64,000 bases of DNA from Impatiens glandulifera (lineage: Eukaryota > Streptophyta > Magnoliopsida > Ericales > Balsaminaceae), in contig NC_061864.1 of NCBI RefSeq assembly GCF_907164915.1, positions 16,251,889-16,315,888 of the forward strand, given 5' to 3'. The number at the start of each line of letters is the position of its first letter. Position 1 is the first letter of the stretch. The translations under genes and the position numbers were made by a program. The notes beneath the pieces are model-generated. The model was not told the DNA's origin, ran no database searches, and saw only the letters and a list, made by a program, of their open reading frames with translations. Shown here one piece after another: positions 1 to 11,556 of the stretch.

Positions 1-770
1 ATCTGCTTGATCTGGATCACCATTTCTCGAAGTAATTTATAAATTAAAGGCACAAATCCTCTTTCGGCAGCAAAGTAGACAGGAAAAGGCAACTCCAAAC
101 GTCCGCAGTCTAACTTTTCCTCAATTTTGTTTGATGCTGCCACATTTGTTCCTCTTAAATGCTGATGCACATAAAAAGTAAATAAATACATATTTTAGTA
201 GTTCGCCAAAAATAGTATAAATTATAATATAATTTATGAAACTAACCTTGATCAGATTGTTAAGTATTATTGGGCCATCAACGATATTAGCCTTAATTAT
301 GTCGAAAAATTTGGACATGTGCATTCGCAATAGTTTAGTGGACTCAGTTGTCTTAGCAGCTATGTAATGCAATTCCGAACATACCATATTGACCTCACCA
401 CAAATTTTATCAACCCCTAAATTTCTCTCCAAATTGTCCTCAATATCAAAAAGATTCTAAAAAATTACAAATATAATTTAGTTAGAAAATATGAACAATA
501 AAATTGAGTTATTAATTTTTATACTTACCATCCCTCCATCAATCAAAATATACATATATGATGAATCTTAATGATTTATTATATATTTATTTGCTGGAAA
601 AAATTTCATTTTCATCTTATAAACCTATTTATGATAAAAAAAAAACATATAATTAGTTAACTAGACAAAACATCATAAAAATCTCAAAGTATTTAACATG
701 TTTGACCAATTGTGAGATGAGGTTGTTAGATACTCCTTCAAATAAACAAACTTCTCGAAATATTTTAAAC
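1..770 (-). pseudogene. Broken AKT-type channel copy (cNBD to first ankyrin), runs off the window
   Basis: Reading right to left, this is a copy of exons 5 (partial), 6, 7 and 8 of the intact gene at 59472-62658. Exon 6 is 624-529, exon 7 is 456-247 and exon 8 runs from 161 off the window edge. Exon lengths (96 and 210 nt) and splice phases match the intact gene. It would encode the C-linker end, the cyclic-nucleotide-binding-like fold and the start of the ankyrin repeats. Exon 6 has an in-frame TAA where the intact gene has Tyr of NHYDSS. Exon 8 lacks one A in the run before GDPD, which shifts the frame. The exon 5 donor reads GTCAAA instead of GTAAGA, and homology stops near 770, so S1-S6 are absent. 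It is a truncated pseudogene. Identity with the channel is certain; only its extent beyond the window is unknown. Confidence 0.9.
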
Positions 771-1490
771 ATAATAATTTAAAATTTCTTTTAATTTATC
801 ATGATTTCTTTGTGTAAAACCCAAAAATCAGCCTAAGATTAAATAATAATAATAATAATAATAATTATTAGTGTATCTTACTAAAATAACATTACTAATA
901 AAAAAAATAATAATAATATTTCTAAACAAACATTTTCTAGAATGTGATAGAAGGTTGAAAACTGAATAAAAAAAATATAGCTGCAATTTTTTTTAAAAAA
1001 ATATTTATACTTATTTTTATTAAAATAAAATTATAAAAAAAAACATATTTTAATTATGAAACTAATTAATAACTCAAAAAAACTTATTATTTTTTATTTT
1101 ATTGTATATTATTTATCAAATATAATTTTATTTTTAACAAAACCAACAAAATAATCAAATAACAAAACCAATTTAAATCTAAGAATTCATTTCTATAAAA
1201 AGCAAAACTGGAAAGTCAAAAAATTAATTAGATAAGATGTGTCAGCAATTAATTTTCAAGACTAATTAGATAACAGTTCAAATAATGAGATTAATAAATA
1301 ACTGAATAAAAATTAACAAAAGGTTAATAATATTTTAATTTTTCATACCTCTGTAATTTTGAATTTCATATCATCCGTCTTCTTTAAAATAAATTATTCC
1401 TATAAAATGGTTGAAATAAGTTATTTTAACACAAAATAATATAATAAAACGTAAAATGAGTATAAAAGAATGGGTTAGAAAGCTTAAAAG
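771..1490. other. AT-rich intergenic stretch
   Basis: Poly-A/T-rich sequence with short (AAT)n near 845. Homology to the channel gene ends at the left edge. I see no open frame or RNA gene. Confidence 0.6.
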
Positions 1491-1860
1491 AAAGTAGTAA
1501 ATCAAAACCTGAACAGTGATCCCTTCTCATTTGAAATCTGGAGAAAGGAAGAGTACCCAAAAAAAAATATAAACTATTTGAATGGCCGAAAGGGTTTATT
1601 TATACCCAAAAGATAGGGAATCGAAACCCTAAACAAAAGTGGAATTCCGAAATTACCCATATGTGATTTTCTGCTGATCTTTGTCCCCTTCAGAGGCATG
1701 GCTTTGGATCGTGCGGATGAGGGCCTTTGGAAAGATGATCGGACGATCAGGCATTGTTCGGGCAGAGGAAGGACAAGCACGCCTCTCTCTTTTTTTCCTT
1801 GTTTATACTTTATTGAGATAAAGGGGTACTTTTTCATTGTTCATCTTTGCTTTTCTTGTT
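1490..1860 (-). promoter_or_regulatory. Promoter-like segment with TATA box and first-exon-like leader
   Basis: This block is much less AT-rich than its surroundings. On the minus strand a TATAAATA motif (complement of 1592-1607) is followed by a CT-rich leader, an ATG and a CAG/GT splice donor near 1509. A second exon-like piece with AG and GT borders follows near 1392-1349. The predicted peptide is too short to identify, and no downstream gene body is visible before the broken channel copy at 770. It may be the stranded promoter of a lost or captured gene. Confidence 0.35.
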
Positions 1861-4130
1861 TGTTTGATGTTAGTTGAGAATTTTATTATTATTATTATTA
1901 TTATTATTTAAGGTACAATGATTCATCTTATTCACTTTAGCTTATTCATCATAGAACAGGGTTCGAAAGAAAATAACTCGTTTAAATGAAAAAAAAAATA
2001 TATATATATGATTATAATTTTTGTGTTAATTTACTAGGCAAAATTATTATAATAAATTATTATGCAAACATTTAATGTAAACTATGAATCAAACGAGCCT
2101 TTAACATATTATCCATCCATGTATAATAAATAGGGTTTGATACTTTGATACAAGAAAAAGATAAGCTTTCTTCTTCTCTACAGCAGCAGAACCAAATTAG
2201 TGCAATTTTTTTTTTCTTTCTGAAAAGTCTGAACTAATAAAATACATTTAATTTATTCTTAACAAAATTAAAAATAGAAAAAAAACATTATATTAATTTA
2301 ACAAAATAAATCCAGACAATCTATTTTTTTTTTTATTATTAAACAAAATCATATTTAAAAAAATAAAATGGTAATCTATTTTTTAAAAGTGAACATTATG
2401 ATATCTGTACATTTTTCTTATAGTTTCGTTTGATTTAGTTTTTTTTTATAAAATTCTAATACATTTACCGTACTAATAATTTTTTTATCGATATCAAAAC
2501 TTACATTTTTTCGATATACTTTAAAAATCGATATTTTTGATATATTATAATACTATATTTCAATATTGACTTATTAACCTATCAGCTAATAAACTCAATC
2601 AAATACGAATTTATAATTATTTTGTTTTTGTAATATATATTACACAAGACTTTGAAATGATTAAAAATATAAAACTATTACAAATAAAATTATGTCCAAT
2701 CATTATGCCAACTTTTTCCTTTTTTTTCTCTTTGTTTCCTGTTTAAGTCATGTGACCTGCATTGACGTAAACGTGTCCTTGATAATATTTTAGAAGCAAT
2801 CCTGATCGTCCATTTTATTACCCGTGAGTGTTCTGAGACACCTAACATGCATCCTGACAGTCTATTCTTAGACCATATACTGCAAAGTCTGCAATCAATC
2901 CTGATCGTCCATTTTATTATATATTTAAACATAAATAATCTGTTAGTAATTTTAACTAATAAATGAATAAAAAATAATTATAATTAATATATTATACATT
3001 TAAACAATTTTCTCTGTAAAATTTAAAATTAACATAAATTCCTAAAAAAAACATGAATAAGCCCTGGTTCACTATTCACCGTGTCAAGAAGTTTGGAAAG
3101 AGAGCGTTACTTTAGAAAGATAGTGTGAGTTTAATAATAACATGAGAGGGAGTGAACATATTTTTTAAAATAAATTTTAATTTATTGAAGAATATTGATA
3201 TGTTTATTGAAAATATGAGAAATTTTTGTAAGAAAATTTAAAATTATTAATATATAATAATAAAAATAAAAAATAAAATAATTTAAAATTTATTTAATAA
3301 ATTTAGTGATTTAATTAATATGATTATATTTAAATATTTTCTTTTTATTATGGTTAAAATTTTCTAATAGACAAAAGAGATAAACACTGTATAGTATTAG
3401 AGAGGAAAAAAAAAATTTAAAATGAGTTTTTTTTTTTTAATTAGTTATATAAGATTTTGGATAATAGATATAATTTTCTGGTCGATTAGAGTTATTTAAG
3501 AATTTAGAGAGATAAAAATAATAATAATTGTGGATGATTTTAAGGAGATAATAATTATTTTTTTGATAAAAGACTTAAAAAAATATTTGATATATGTAAA
3601 AAAATAAAAAATAATTTAAAATTAAGAATATTTTAATATTTTGATTAATGATTTAAGTATTTTGATAGAAGAGAGGAGAGTGAAATAATGTTTAATTTTG
3701 TTAGAGTTATCTAAAATCCAAACTGAACAATGAGTTTTAAATATTTTTTTATACATAATTTTATTTGAAATAGTTTCTTACATATTTATTTTTGTTTAAA
3801 ATAATAAGACTATTTCAAACAATAAAACAAGAAGAACATAACTACAAGTATGAATAATTTTTTTTTTTCTATTGTCTAAATTTAAAACCTTTTGATAACT
3901 AATTTAAAATTATATCGTATAAAGTTCTAACTAAATTGGGTTTCTTTTTCAAATCAAATTATATTTATTATTACTTTCAATTCATTCTCACTAAAGGAAT
4001 AGGGAGAATCATTTTTGTGTAAAGTATGTCTAGCCACTGATTTAAGTATGTAACTAAATTAAATTACAATATTATATTTTATATTTGTAATTTTTATAGT
4101 ATTATTTATATTTTAATTATAAAATTATTA
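1861..4130. other. AT-rich intergenic stretch with a 24-bp direct repeat
   Basis: No gene was recognised. A perfect 24-bp sequence containing CCTGATCGTCCATTTTATTA occurs at 2797-2820 and again at 2896-2919, within a less AT-rich patch at 2690-2920. The rest is low-complexity A/T sequence. Confidence 0.5.
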
Positions 4131-4229
4131 GACATTTTTTGCTCTTCAACATTAATCTTTTTTTTTATTTTTTATTGTTTAGAGTGATTTTAAAAGCACA
4201 CCAGAAACCTACCATATTTAAATATTTAA

Positions 4230-4600
4230 TAATAAAATATATGAGCATACCGACACAAAATGCCTTCTTTGTGTGGGAGAGGAGAAAACCATTGATAAGC
4301 TTTTGGGAAGCTACTCCTTTGTTTCATTGATATAAAGGAAATTTGCCAAGGCAAGGGATTTCTCAATTTCCCAAATAAATGGTGTGATATAAAGGAACTT
4401 GCTCTCGTTAAGTCGAAAGGTGATCGATTCTCTTTTGTCTTCAAATGTTGTTTTTCTGTCATTTTATCGTGATTTGATAAAAAAAAATGCTAAAACTTTC
4501 ATTAGATTTCAAAATAGTGTGGAACAATTTTGGAGGAATATTAGGTTTGATGTTGCTCATGTGCATACGTGGAGAAGGATTCCTATTTATTAGAATATAA
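4230..4600 (+). mobile_element. Possible LINE reverse-transcriptase C-terminal remnant
   Basis: Fragmented plus-strand frames resemble the zinc-binding end (zf-RVT) of plant non-LTR retrotransposon polyproteins. There is a Cys-rich stretch with CGRGE followed by a TIDK-like motif near 4265-4300, and a Trp-rich tail (WRNIRFDV, WRRIPI) near 4530-4592. Several stops interrupt it. The match is weak and could be coincidental. Confidence 0.3.
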
Positions 4601-5507
4601 GATTATATATAAATATATTATCTTATATTCTAATTTGCATATAAAAGATAACTTTTTTTTTCTCTTCCACTCTCTAGTAGAGCTAGAGTTGAAAACTATG
4701 CATTTGTCAATCTAATTGGTAGAATAAGGTCATCTTTAGTGCAATATTTGGTATCTTTTTTACTATTAATAGGGTTTAGGGATGCTACTTTGCGTTATCA
4801 TGGACATGACCTTCATTGTTTAAATTTATTTTATTATTATTTATTTTTAAATGGCTTATAACACGTTATTTGAATTGAATGATTTATGATGCGTTATAGA
4901 ACAAAAACAATTCTTATACCAAGATTGATTAAATTGAATACCCTCAAAACAGTTAACATCATTGCCTGAATATAGAATGACTATAATTTTCACTTTTTTT
5001 TTTTTTCTTTTTTTTTGTCTTTTTTGTTTTGGGGTTAAATTTAAAGATTCTATGTTTGCCAATCACTTCATATAACTATACAAATATACAATACACTTCA
5101 TATAACTACAAATAATATTCCATAACTATATATAACACTCCATATAACAACATATAACTGTATAATACGTTTCATATAATCCATATAACTATACAATAAG
5201 CTCCAAAATGTTTAACGCTTAATTATTTTTCTTCCTCTTGTCATTCAAGATAGGAGGTGTAAGAAATCTAATCGGTTTATTGTATTCTCTTCTTAGATTT
5301 TTCCGAGGTTGCTCATTTATAATCTCCTGATTTTCTATCACGCATACTCCTGAACTTGAAGGGACGTAGCGACAGTGGATGTGTTTTCAGCACTAATTGG
5401 TTGGACATTAGTGATGGAGGAGGATCTTCCTTGTACACCGTTTTAAACTATTTTTTTAAAATTTTTTCTTTTGTAGGTATTATTTTCTGAGCTTCGCTAC
5501 TCGTTAG
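4601..5507. other. AT-rich stretch with degenerate CATATAACTAT repeats
   Basis: Positions 5065-5205 contain about eight imperfect copies of a CATATAACTA-type word. Positions 5220-5450 are of higher complexity but show no convincing open frame or recognisable homology. Confidence 0.45.
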
Positions 5508-5958
5508 GTGGATTTTCATCTTTTTATTAAATTTAAAAAACAAATGAAAAAAATATGATATTGAATTTTTAATTGTTTAAAATATTATAATATTTTTTAT
5601 TTGAAATTTAAATTTTATAAAAATTAAACTAAATATTTCAATATTTTAGTTATAAATTTAAAAAATGATAAAAATATATAAATTTTAAGTAAAAAAAACT
5701 AAATTAAACTAATTGTAGATTTTTTTTCTACTCTCACATTTCTAGGTATATATTTATTTTTATCACATATCTTGAAATACTATTCAAAATATTGCTGTCA
5801 TATTTGTATTATTCTTTTTTAAATATTATTATTTCTTTATATCACAACTCATAAAAATAGTATTCATTACATGTATGTTTTATTTATTATTTTCTTTTTT
5901 AAGTTGATTTTATTTGTTTACCTAATGAATCATGAAAGAGTATTATTATAACTATATA

Positions 5959-6016
<58 letters not shown>

Positions 6017-6640
6017 TCTGTCTTATACGTTTATATACAAATCATGGCAAAATAAATTAGAAAATAATATTTTTTTGTTATAATATATTCACCATAAATT
6101 ATGAATCAATGAATTATGGTTAAAATTTGAATTACTTAATTAATTAAGTAGTTAATAATAATAATACCTTAAAATTTTAATTAATTAATTTTATTTTAAT
6201 TTTATATTTAAAATTTAAATTTTATAAAAATAATTAATATTTTAGTAGATAAATTTAATAATTAAATAATTAAAAATCAATAACACTTAATATACAGATA
6301 TATAAGTTTCAAATAAAAATTCTTAAACAATCCATATCTAAGCTTTATAATTTATTCTTAATATAATATATTTTTTATTTAAAATTTAAATTTAATAAAA
6401 ATAAAGTAAAATGATTATTAATTAAGATTTTATAAGTAAATAATTAAATTTATTCAAATAAAAATATTTTATTAGTTTGTTTGATAATTAAAAAAAAAAT
6501 ATATATATTAAAATTTGAATAAATATTATAAAACAAAATTCAAATCAAACTAGCTCTAATATATATATATACTAAAAATCATAAAATTACATGTTTTTGT
6601 TAATAAAAAATAATTAATAAATTTGACCCTACGATACTGT
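5508..6640 (+). repeat. Orphan copy of the gene D upstream region
   Basis: This stretch aligns nearly base for base with 58121-59325, the upstream region of the intact channel gene at 59472. Shared landmarks include GTGGATTTTCATC at the start, the long TTTAAAATTTAAA blocks, the GTGCATATA(TA)n tract and the final ATACTGTT. The copy here is followed not by the channel reading frame but by the terminal repeat of the transposon at 6653. It is therefore a duplicated promoter cut off from its gene. Confidence 0.85.
5964..6013. repeat. (TA)n microsatellite
   Basis: About 25 TA units inside the duplicated upstream region. The matching place near 58670 has only a few units, so the tract expanded after duplication. 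Confidence 0.9.
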
Positions 6641-6780
6641 TACCAACATGCTGGGAAATTGGATGAAATGACCTATTAAAGTGCCTAAATATATAAATGG
6701 ACCGGTCTCATAATACTTGAAAAATGAACTTTTTTGTCTTGCGAAAAGTCTATAATTTCGTGCGTCTGATTTATCGTTCA

Positions 6781-6970
6781 ATTACGAGAAATGAAACTCA
6801 CGCATTTTCATCTAAAACATGTGAGTTGATTAACGCGTTTTAGATGAAAATGCGTGAATCGCATTTTTCGACTTTTCATTTACGGGAAATGTAACTCACA
6901 CATTTTCATCTAAAACGCGTTAATCAACTCACGCATTTTAGATGAAAATGCGTGAGTTTCATTTCTCGTC
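6781..6970. repeat. Subterminal palindromic repeats of the MULE
   Basis: Two long imperfect inverted repeats built from ACTCACGCATTTTCATC and its complement GATGAAAATGCGTGAGTT alternate with AACGCGTTTTAGATG. They can fold into cruciforms. The core ATGCGTGAGT recurs in the array at 10885-11155 of the same element. Confidence 0.8.
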
Positions 6971-7215
6971 TTTCATTGCATATATAGATTTTTTTGCCTA
7001 ATTTAAAACAAAACCCCATTCACGAATATCGATCGACTCTCTCCCACCCCGACTTCCAAAACTTCGTCTTTACAACTGTCGACTTTCCATTCCAACTTCG
7101 TTCAACATCATCGATCAACCTCGTTCAACATCATCGTTCGTCGTCCGTCATCCGTCTCTTCGATATATTCAAGTGAGTTTAGGGCTTAGGGTTTAGGTTT
7201 AGGTTTAGGTTATGT
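6971..7215 (+). promoter_or_regulatory. 5' leader with splice donor and telobox run
   Basis: A C-rich, low-A leader (about 7010-7170) ends at a CAA/GTGAGT donor. It is followed by TTTAGGG and several TTTAGG units at 7177-7207, a telobox arrangement common in plant 5' UTR introns. It probably served the DUF1985-Ulp1 gene that starts at 7850. Confidence 0.5.
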
Positions 7216-7849
7216 TTTGGTTTAATATGTAATATTCTCTTCGATATATATTCTGCCGTTTATATTGATGGATATTGATGTATTTAGCTTTTAGGGTTCA
7301 TGTATCATATATTCGTTTATGTGTGTATATGAGTGTATATGCTTTTAGGGTATATGACGAGTATTATATCAATGTTCTTATTTTACATGCATGCATTTCT
7401 CGTTTATTCTTTCATTTCACGAGCATTGTGTCATTTCTTGTATATTAGTGTTCTTAACAAACGAGAAATGACATTTGTTATGTTTCTTGTATATCACTGT
7501 TCTTAACAAACGAGAAATGACATTTGTTATGTTCTTGTTAAGAAATGGCATTTTCGTGTATTCTTTGATGTTGCTTGAGTTGTTATATTATGTTTTTCAT
7601 ATTAATGTATTTAGAACTGTCAATTTGCAAGCATTTCTCAATGGTTAATTCTATTAGTATTTTAGATTATTAAAAATTATTAAGACAACTAGTTGTAACA
7701 TGATTTTGGTTACCTTACATATCAAAACAATTCCTGTCTTTCAGATTGCGGTGAGCTTTTTGGTGGGAATATGGGGTCTTATTTGAAATAGTTTAGGTAA
7801 TTATAATTTTCTGGAATTGTTTACTCGAATGTTGTTCCTTGTTTTGTAG
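7216..7849 (+). other. Leader intron of the MULE-borne gene
   Basis: AT-rich sequence between the leader donor and the first ATG. Two near-identical 50-bp words containing CTTAACAAACGAGAAATGAC lie at 7450-7530. No open frame. Confidence 0.4.
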
Positions 7850-10763
7850 ATGGAGTCCACCATAATTCCTGAGTTTGCTGGGAGGGTCTCATGGAAAACC
7901 AATATCGAAAAAATTGCCTCCAAGTTTGTTTCAATGAATCTAACGGAAAGGGTAGAGTAAACCCAATTCAGATTCTTATTCAAAAGATACCCATTACTAC
8001 GGTTTTTAGGAACGATTATACACCAAATGCTCCTCAGGAAGTCCAGCTCAAATTCTATGGAGATGAAGTTTCTCGTGAATGGAGAAGAGTTGTGCTTCGG
8101 GATAAAGGAGTTTGTAGTGGTCACATGCCTCAATTTTGGGAGATTTCTTGCGGAGGAAACCATTTTCAATCAGGTTAAAGAATGTCCACCTTTGGTTGTT
8201 AAATATTTTAAAAGTAATCAACTTGTTAGAACAACAGACTTTCATTCAAAATTCGTGTCCTGCTCTGATAAGGAAGATGCATGGAAATTGGGGCTGATAT
8301 ACCTAGTTTCCCAATATCTCTTCGCCCTTGACCCAAATAGGATAATAAATATCAAACTCCTCAGCATGGTCGAGGACATCGACACTTTCTCAATTTTCCA
8401 TGGGGAAAGTTGTCCTTTAGAGCAACCATAAAGGGTTTGACCAATGACCTTGATCGCTACAGGTTGCTATATCTAGAGAAGAATAAAGCCATGTGGAAGA
8501 AGAACAAAGACATGGATGTCGATGTTTCTTATACCGTATATGGGTTCGCACTAGCCTTACAAGTGTGGACCTATGAGATTTTCCAAACGTTTGTCCATAA
8601 TCTTGCAAGTAAAACGATGCTCCAAGCGCAAGAGCTTGTCTGCCCAAGGATAATACAGTACAAATCCAGGAGGAAGAGCACTGCATCTGATCTTCACACT
8701 GCCCTACAAGGCAAGATTGTCAAGAAGATGGAATTGTTTGAAGAAGAGAAGATCTTATATGTTGGGGAGGACTTTGAAGATATGAGAGGTAATGTTTATG
8801 ATGTCTTTTTTGATCTTGATTGCAGAAAGAGGAAATTTGGAGATATTGAAAATGTAGTTCCTCATAAACCTGACATGAGGAAGAAAAGACAAATTACTCC
8901 TGCCAAAGAAAACCTTCAACGAGTAGAAGAACTCGCAACCCTACCCCAGCACCAGCAACTCTTATTCTGTCGAGAGCGCCACGAGTAGAAAAGATGATGA
9001 ATCCTCTCCCACGACTCTAACAACAACAACTCCCCATGATAGATGTAGATTTGATGAACTTACAAAGGAGCTAAATAAACTAAAAACTGATATAAGAACT
9101 GAAATAAATCTCATAAAAGATATGTTAAATCAACTACAACAACAGTTTGACATATTATCAACCACACTAGGAGAAAAAAGAAGGTGAATGAGGAAGACAA
9201 GGATGAGGAAGATTTGGAGGAGATAGATGAGGAAGATTTGAATAAGGTGAATGTGTTCCTTAGGATTTGTTGAATGATGATAATGCCAGGCTTGTGGAGA
9301 AGAAAGACAATGCCGGGCTTATGGAGAAGACGAAGAATGAGGATGTGTTGATTGATGATAATATTGAGGTATGGTCTTATTCTAGTATTTGGTGTATTTT
9401 GAGCATATGGTGTATTTCGAGTATATGGTCTAATTAAAGCATTTTGTTTTTTTAGGATGGGCATATGGTGGAGGATGATTTGGTGAATGATGAGATTATG
9501 GAGAAGAAGATTGATGATATTGAGGTATGTATGGTGTATTTCTCGCAATTGTTGTGTTTCTCGCAAATGGTCTAATTCAATCATTTTGTTTTATAGGATG
9601 TGATAGAGAAGAACAATGATGGGCTTGTGTTAGAAGCTGATGTGCTTGATGAGAAATTCAATGATGGGATTGTGGAGAACAAGATTGAGGATATTGAGGT
9701 ATGTATGGTGTGTTTCTCGCAATTGGTGTGTTTCTCGCAAATTGTGTATTTCTCGTAAATTGTGTATTTCTCACAAATTGTGTATTTCTCGCAAATGGTG
9801 TATTTCTCGCAAATGGTGTATTTCTCGCAAATGGTGTGTTTCTCGCGAATTGTGTATTTCTCGCAAATGGTGTATTTCTCGCATATGATGTGTTTCAAGC
9901 CTATGGTGTGTTTCTCGCAAATGGTGTATTTCTCGCAAATAGTCTAATTCAATCATTTTGTTTTTTTTGTAGGATGGGCTAGTGGAGGAGAAAGTGGAGG
10001 AGAAGAACAATGATGAGATTGTGGAGGAGAAGGTGGAGGATAAGAACAATGATGGGATTGTGGAGGAGAAGGTGGATCATATTGTGTTTTTCTCGCAAAT
10101 GGTGTGTTTCTCGCATTTGGTCTAATTCAATCATTTTTTGTAGGATGGGATAGTGGACGAGAAGAACAATGATGGGATTGTGAATGATAAGGTGGAGGAT
10201 ATTGAGGTATGTATGGTGTATTTTGAGCATATGGCGTGTTTCTCGCAAATGGTATATTTCTCGCATATGGTATATTTCTCGCATATGGTCTATTTCTTGC
10301 ATATGGTGTATTTCTCGCATATGGTCTATTTCTCGCATATGGTCTCGACCTCAAGCACTAGGCACTGTGTGTTCTACGAATGAAAGAATGGAGAATTGAT
10401 GTTTATGATTGCGATTAGTCAATTTTCAAAGACGACGATTTTGTAGAATTCATGATATTCATTTGTCAAATGTTGCCACCCTTCCTTCATAAAGCATTGT
10501 CTGAAGTTCAAATGGCCAGGTATCCTAACATGAGAAATGAGACTTTAAGATTTCGTAGAATCTCACATCCAGAAGTACCAAAAGCAACAATAAGTGGGGA
10601 CTGTGGCGCTTTTGTATTAATGTATATAGAGTACCTGACTGCTAAACTTTGTCTAGAAAATTGCATATCAGATAAGATAAAATTTTATAGAGAAAAGTGG
10701 GCAGTCAGGTTGTTCCACCAAATTTTAGAGCCTAGAAGTTGTAATATGTTGAATATTGTTTAA
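7850..10763 (+). pseudogene. DUF1985-Ulp1 peptidase gene of a MULE, broken
   Basis: The ATG at 7850 opens a DUF1985 region. An in-frame TAA after about 36 codons (near 7958) interrupts it. The same frame then gives a conserved FLVNGEELCFGIKEF segment and KLGLIYLVSQYLFAL. A shift near 8400 is needed to reach PWGKLSF and the YGFALALQVWTYEIF segment. A long linker with KK/EE-rich repeats follows (8640-10200), amplified as exon-intron units with minisatellite introns. The last part (10434-10763) is the end of a C48 (Ulp1/SENP) SUMO-type peptidase, with the Cys motif GDCGAFVLMY at about 10600. The upstream His-Asp part of that catalytic domain is not visible, so the protease would be dead even without the stop. 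Such Ulp1 genes are known passengers of plant MULEs. Confidence 0.8.
9380..10350 (+). repeat. 18-bp minisatellite arrays inside repeated introns
   Basis: Units of the form GTGTATTTCTCGCAAATG are tandemly repeated about 13 times at 9700-9945 and fewer times at 9390-9420, 9530-9570, 10085-10120 and 10205-10345. Each array sits between a GAG/GTATG donor and a TCTAATTCAATCATTTTGT...TAG acceptor. Exonic blocks encoding acidic repeats (DGIVEEKVE-type) separate the arrays. Long frames through the arrays on either strand are artefacts of the 18-bp (six-codon) period. Confidence 0.85.
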
Positions 10764-10884
10764 CATGTTGTGTAATACTGAATATTATTGTTGTAACATG
10801 TTGTGTAATAATGAATATTGTTATCATCATCATTAGAAAGTGGGCAGTCTAGTATCCTAACATGTTGTGTTATACTGAATTGTA

Positions 10885-11155
10885 ATACGCGTGAGTTATA
10901 ACTCACGCATATTACAATATGCGTCAGTGACTACTCATGCATATTACAACATGACTCACGCATATTATAATATGCGTAAGTTACTACTCATGCATATTAT
11001 AACATGACTCATGCATATTGTAATACGCGTGAGTCATAATTCACGCACATTGTAATATGTGTCAGTTATGACTCACGCATATTACAATATGCGTCAGTTA
11101 CTACTCACGCGTATTACAACATGACTCACTCACGCGTATTACAATAATTGTGAGT
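10885..11155. repeat. Palindromic ATGCGTGAGT / ACTCACGCAT array
   Basis: About ten alternating inverted words ACTCACGCATATTACAATATGCGT separated by short TTACTACTCATGC spacers. Each unit is itself nearly palindromic. It lies between the 3' ends of the two convergent MULE genes and shares its core with the subterminal repeats at 6781-6970. Confidence 0.8.
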
Positions 11156-11556
11156 CACTGTTTGTTCAACCAGTTGAGTCATTAGCATGGCCAACCTAGA
11201 TGGACACTTTGTGGCTTCTCTGTTTACATAATTAAGATTCAAATATTCTAAAGAGAAATCTAATGCATTTGGTTTTCAATGAATAAGTCCAAAATAAGTT
11301 TACATTTCATAATAAATTTGGTTTTCAATGAATAAACCAATGCAGCACCGCTTTTCCTCTACATGCGCATGCGTTCCTTCAGTTGCTTGGGTCCTACTTC
11401 CATTAAAATCAAATATAAAAACAGTTAGATAATCCTTAACCACTTAGAATTAAACACTATTTTGTATTCAATTCACTATAAATGTAAAAAGTCTTACATG
11501 AGATGATGGTTGATGTTGCTGCTGAGATGATGATGGTTGATGTTGCTGCTGAGATG

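Noticed and set aside
1574..1837. 87-aa minus-strand frame as a gene
   Set aside because: It spans a TATA box and leader-like sequence, and the peptide shows no recognisable domain.
9640..10399. Long open frames on both strands through 9.6-10.4 kb
   Set aside because: They are artefacts of an 18-bp repeat whose length is a multiple of three, lying inside introns with clear splice borders.
10885..11155. CRISPR-like repeat array
   Set aside because: The units are palindromic, variable and without unique spacers of fixed length, in a plant transposon.
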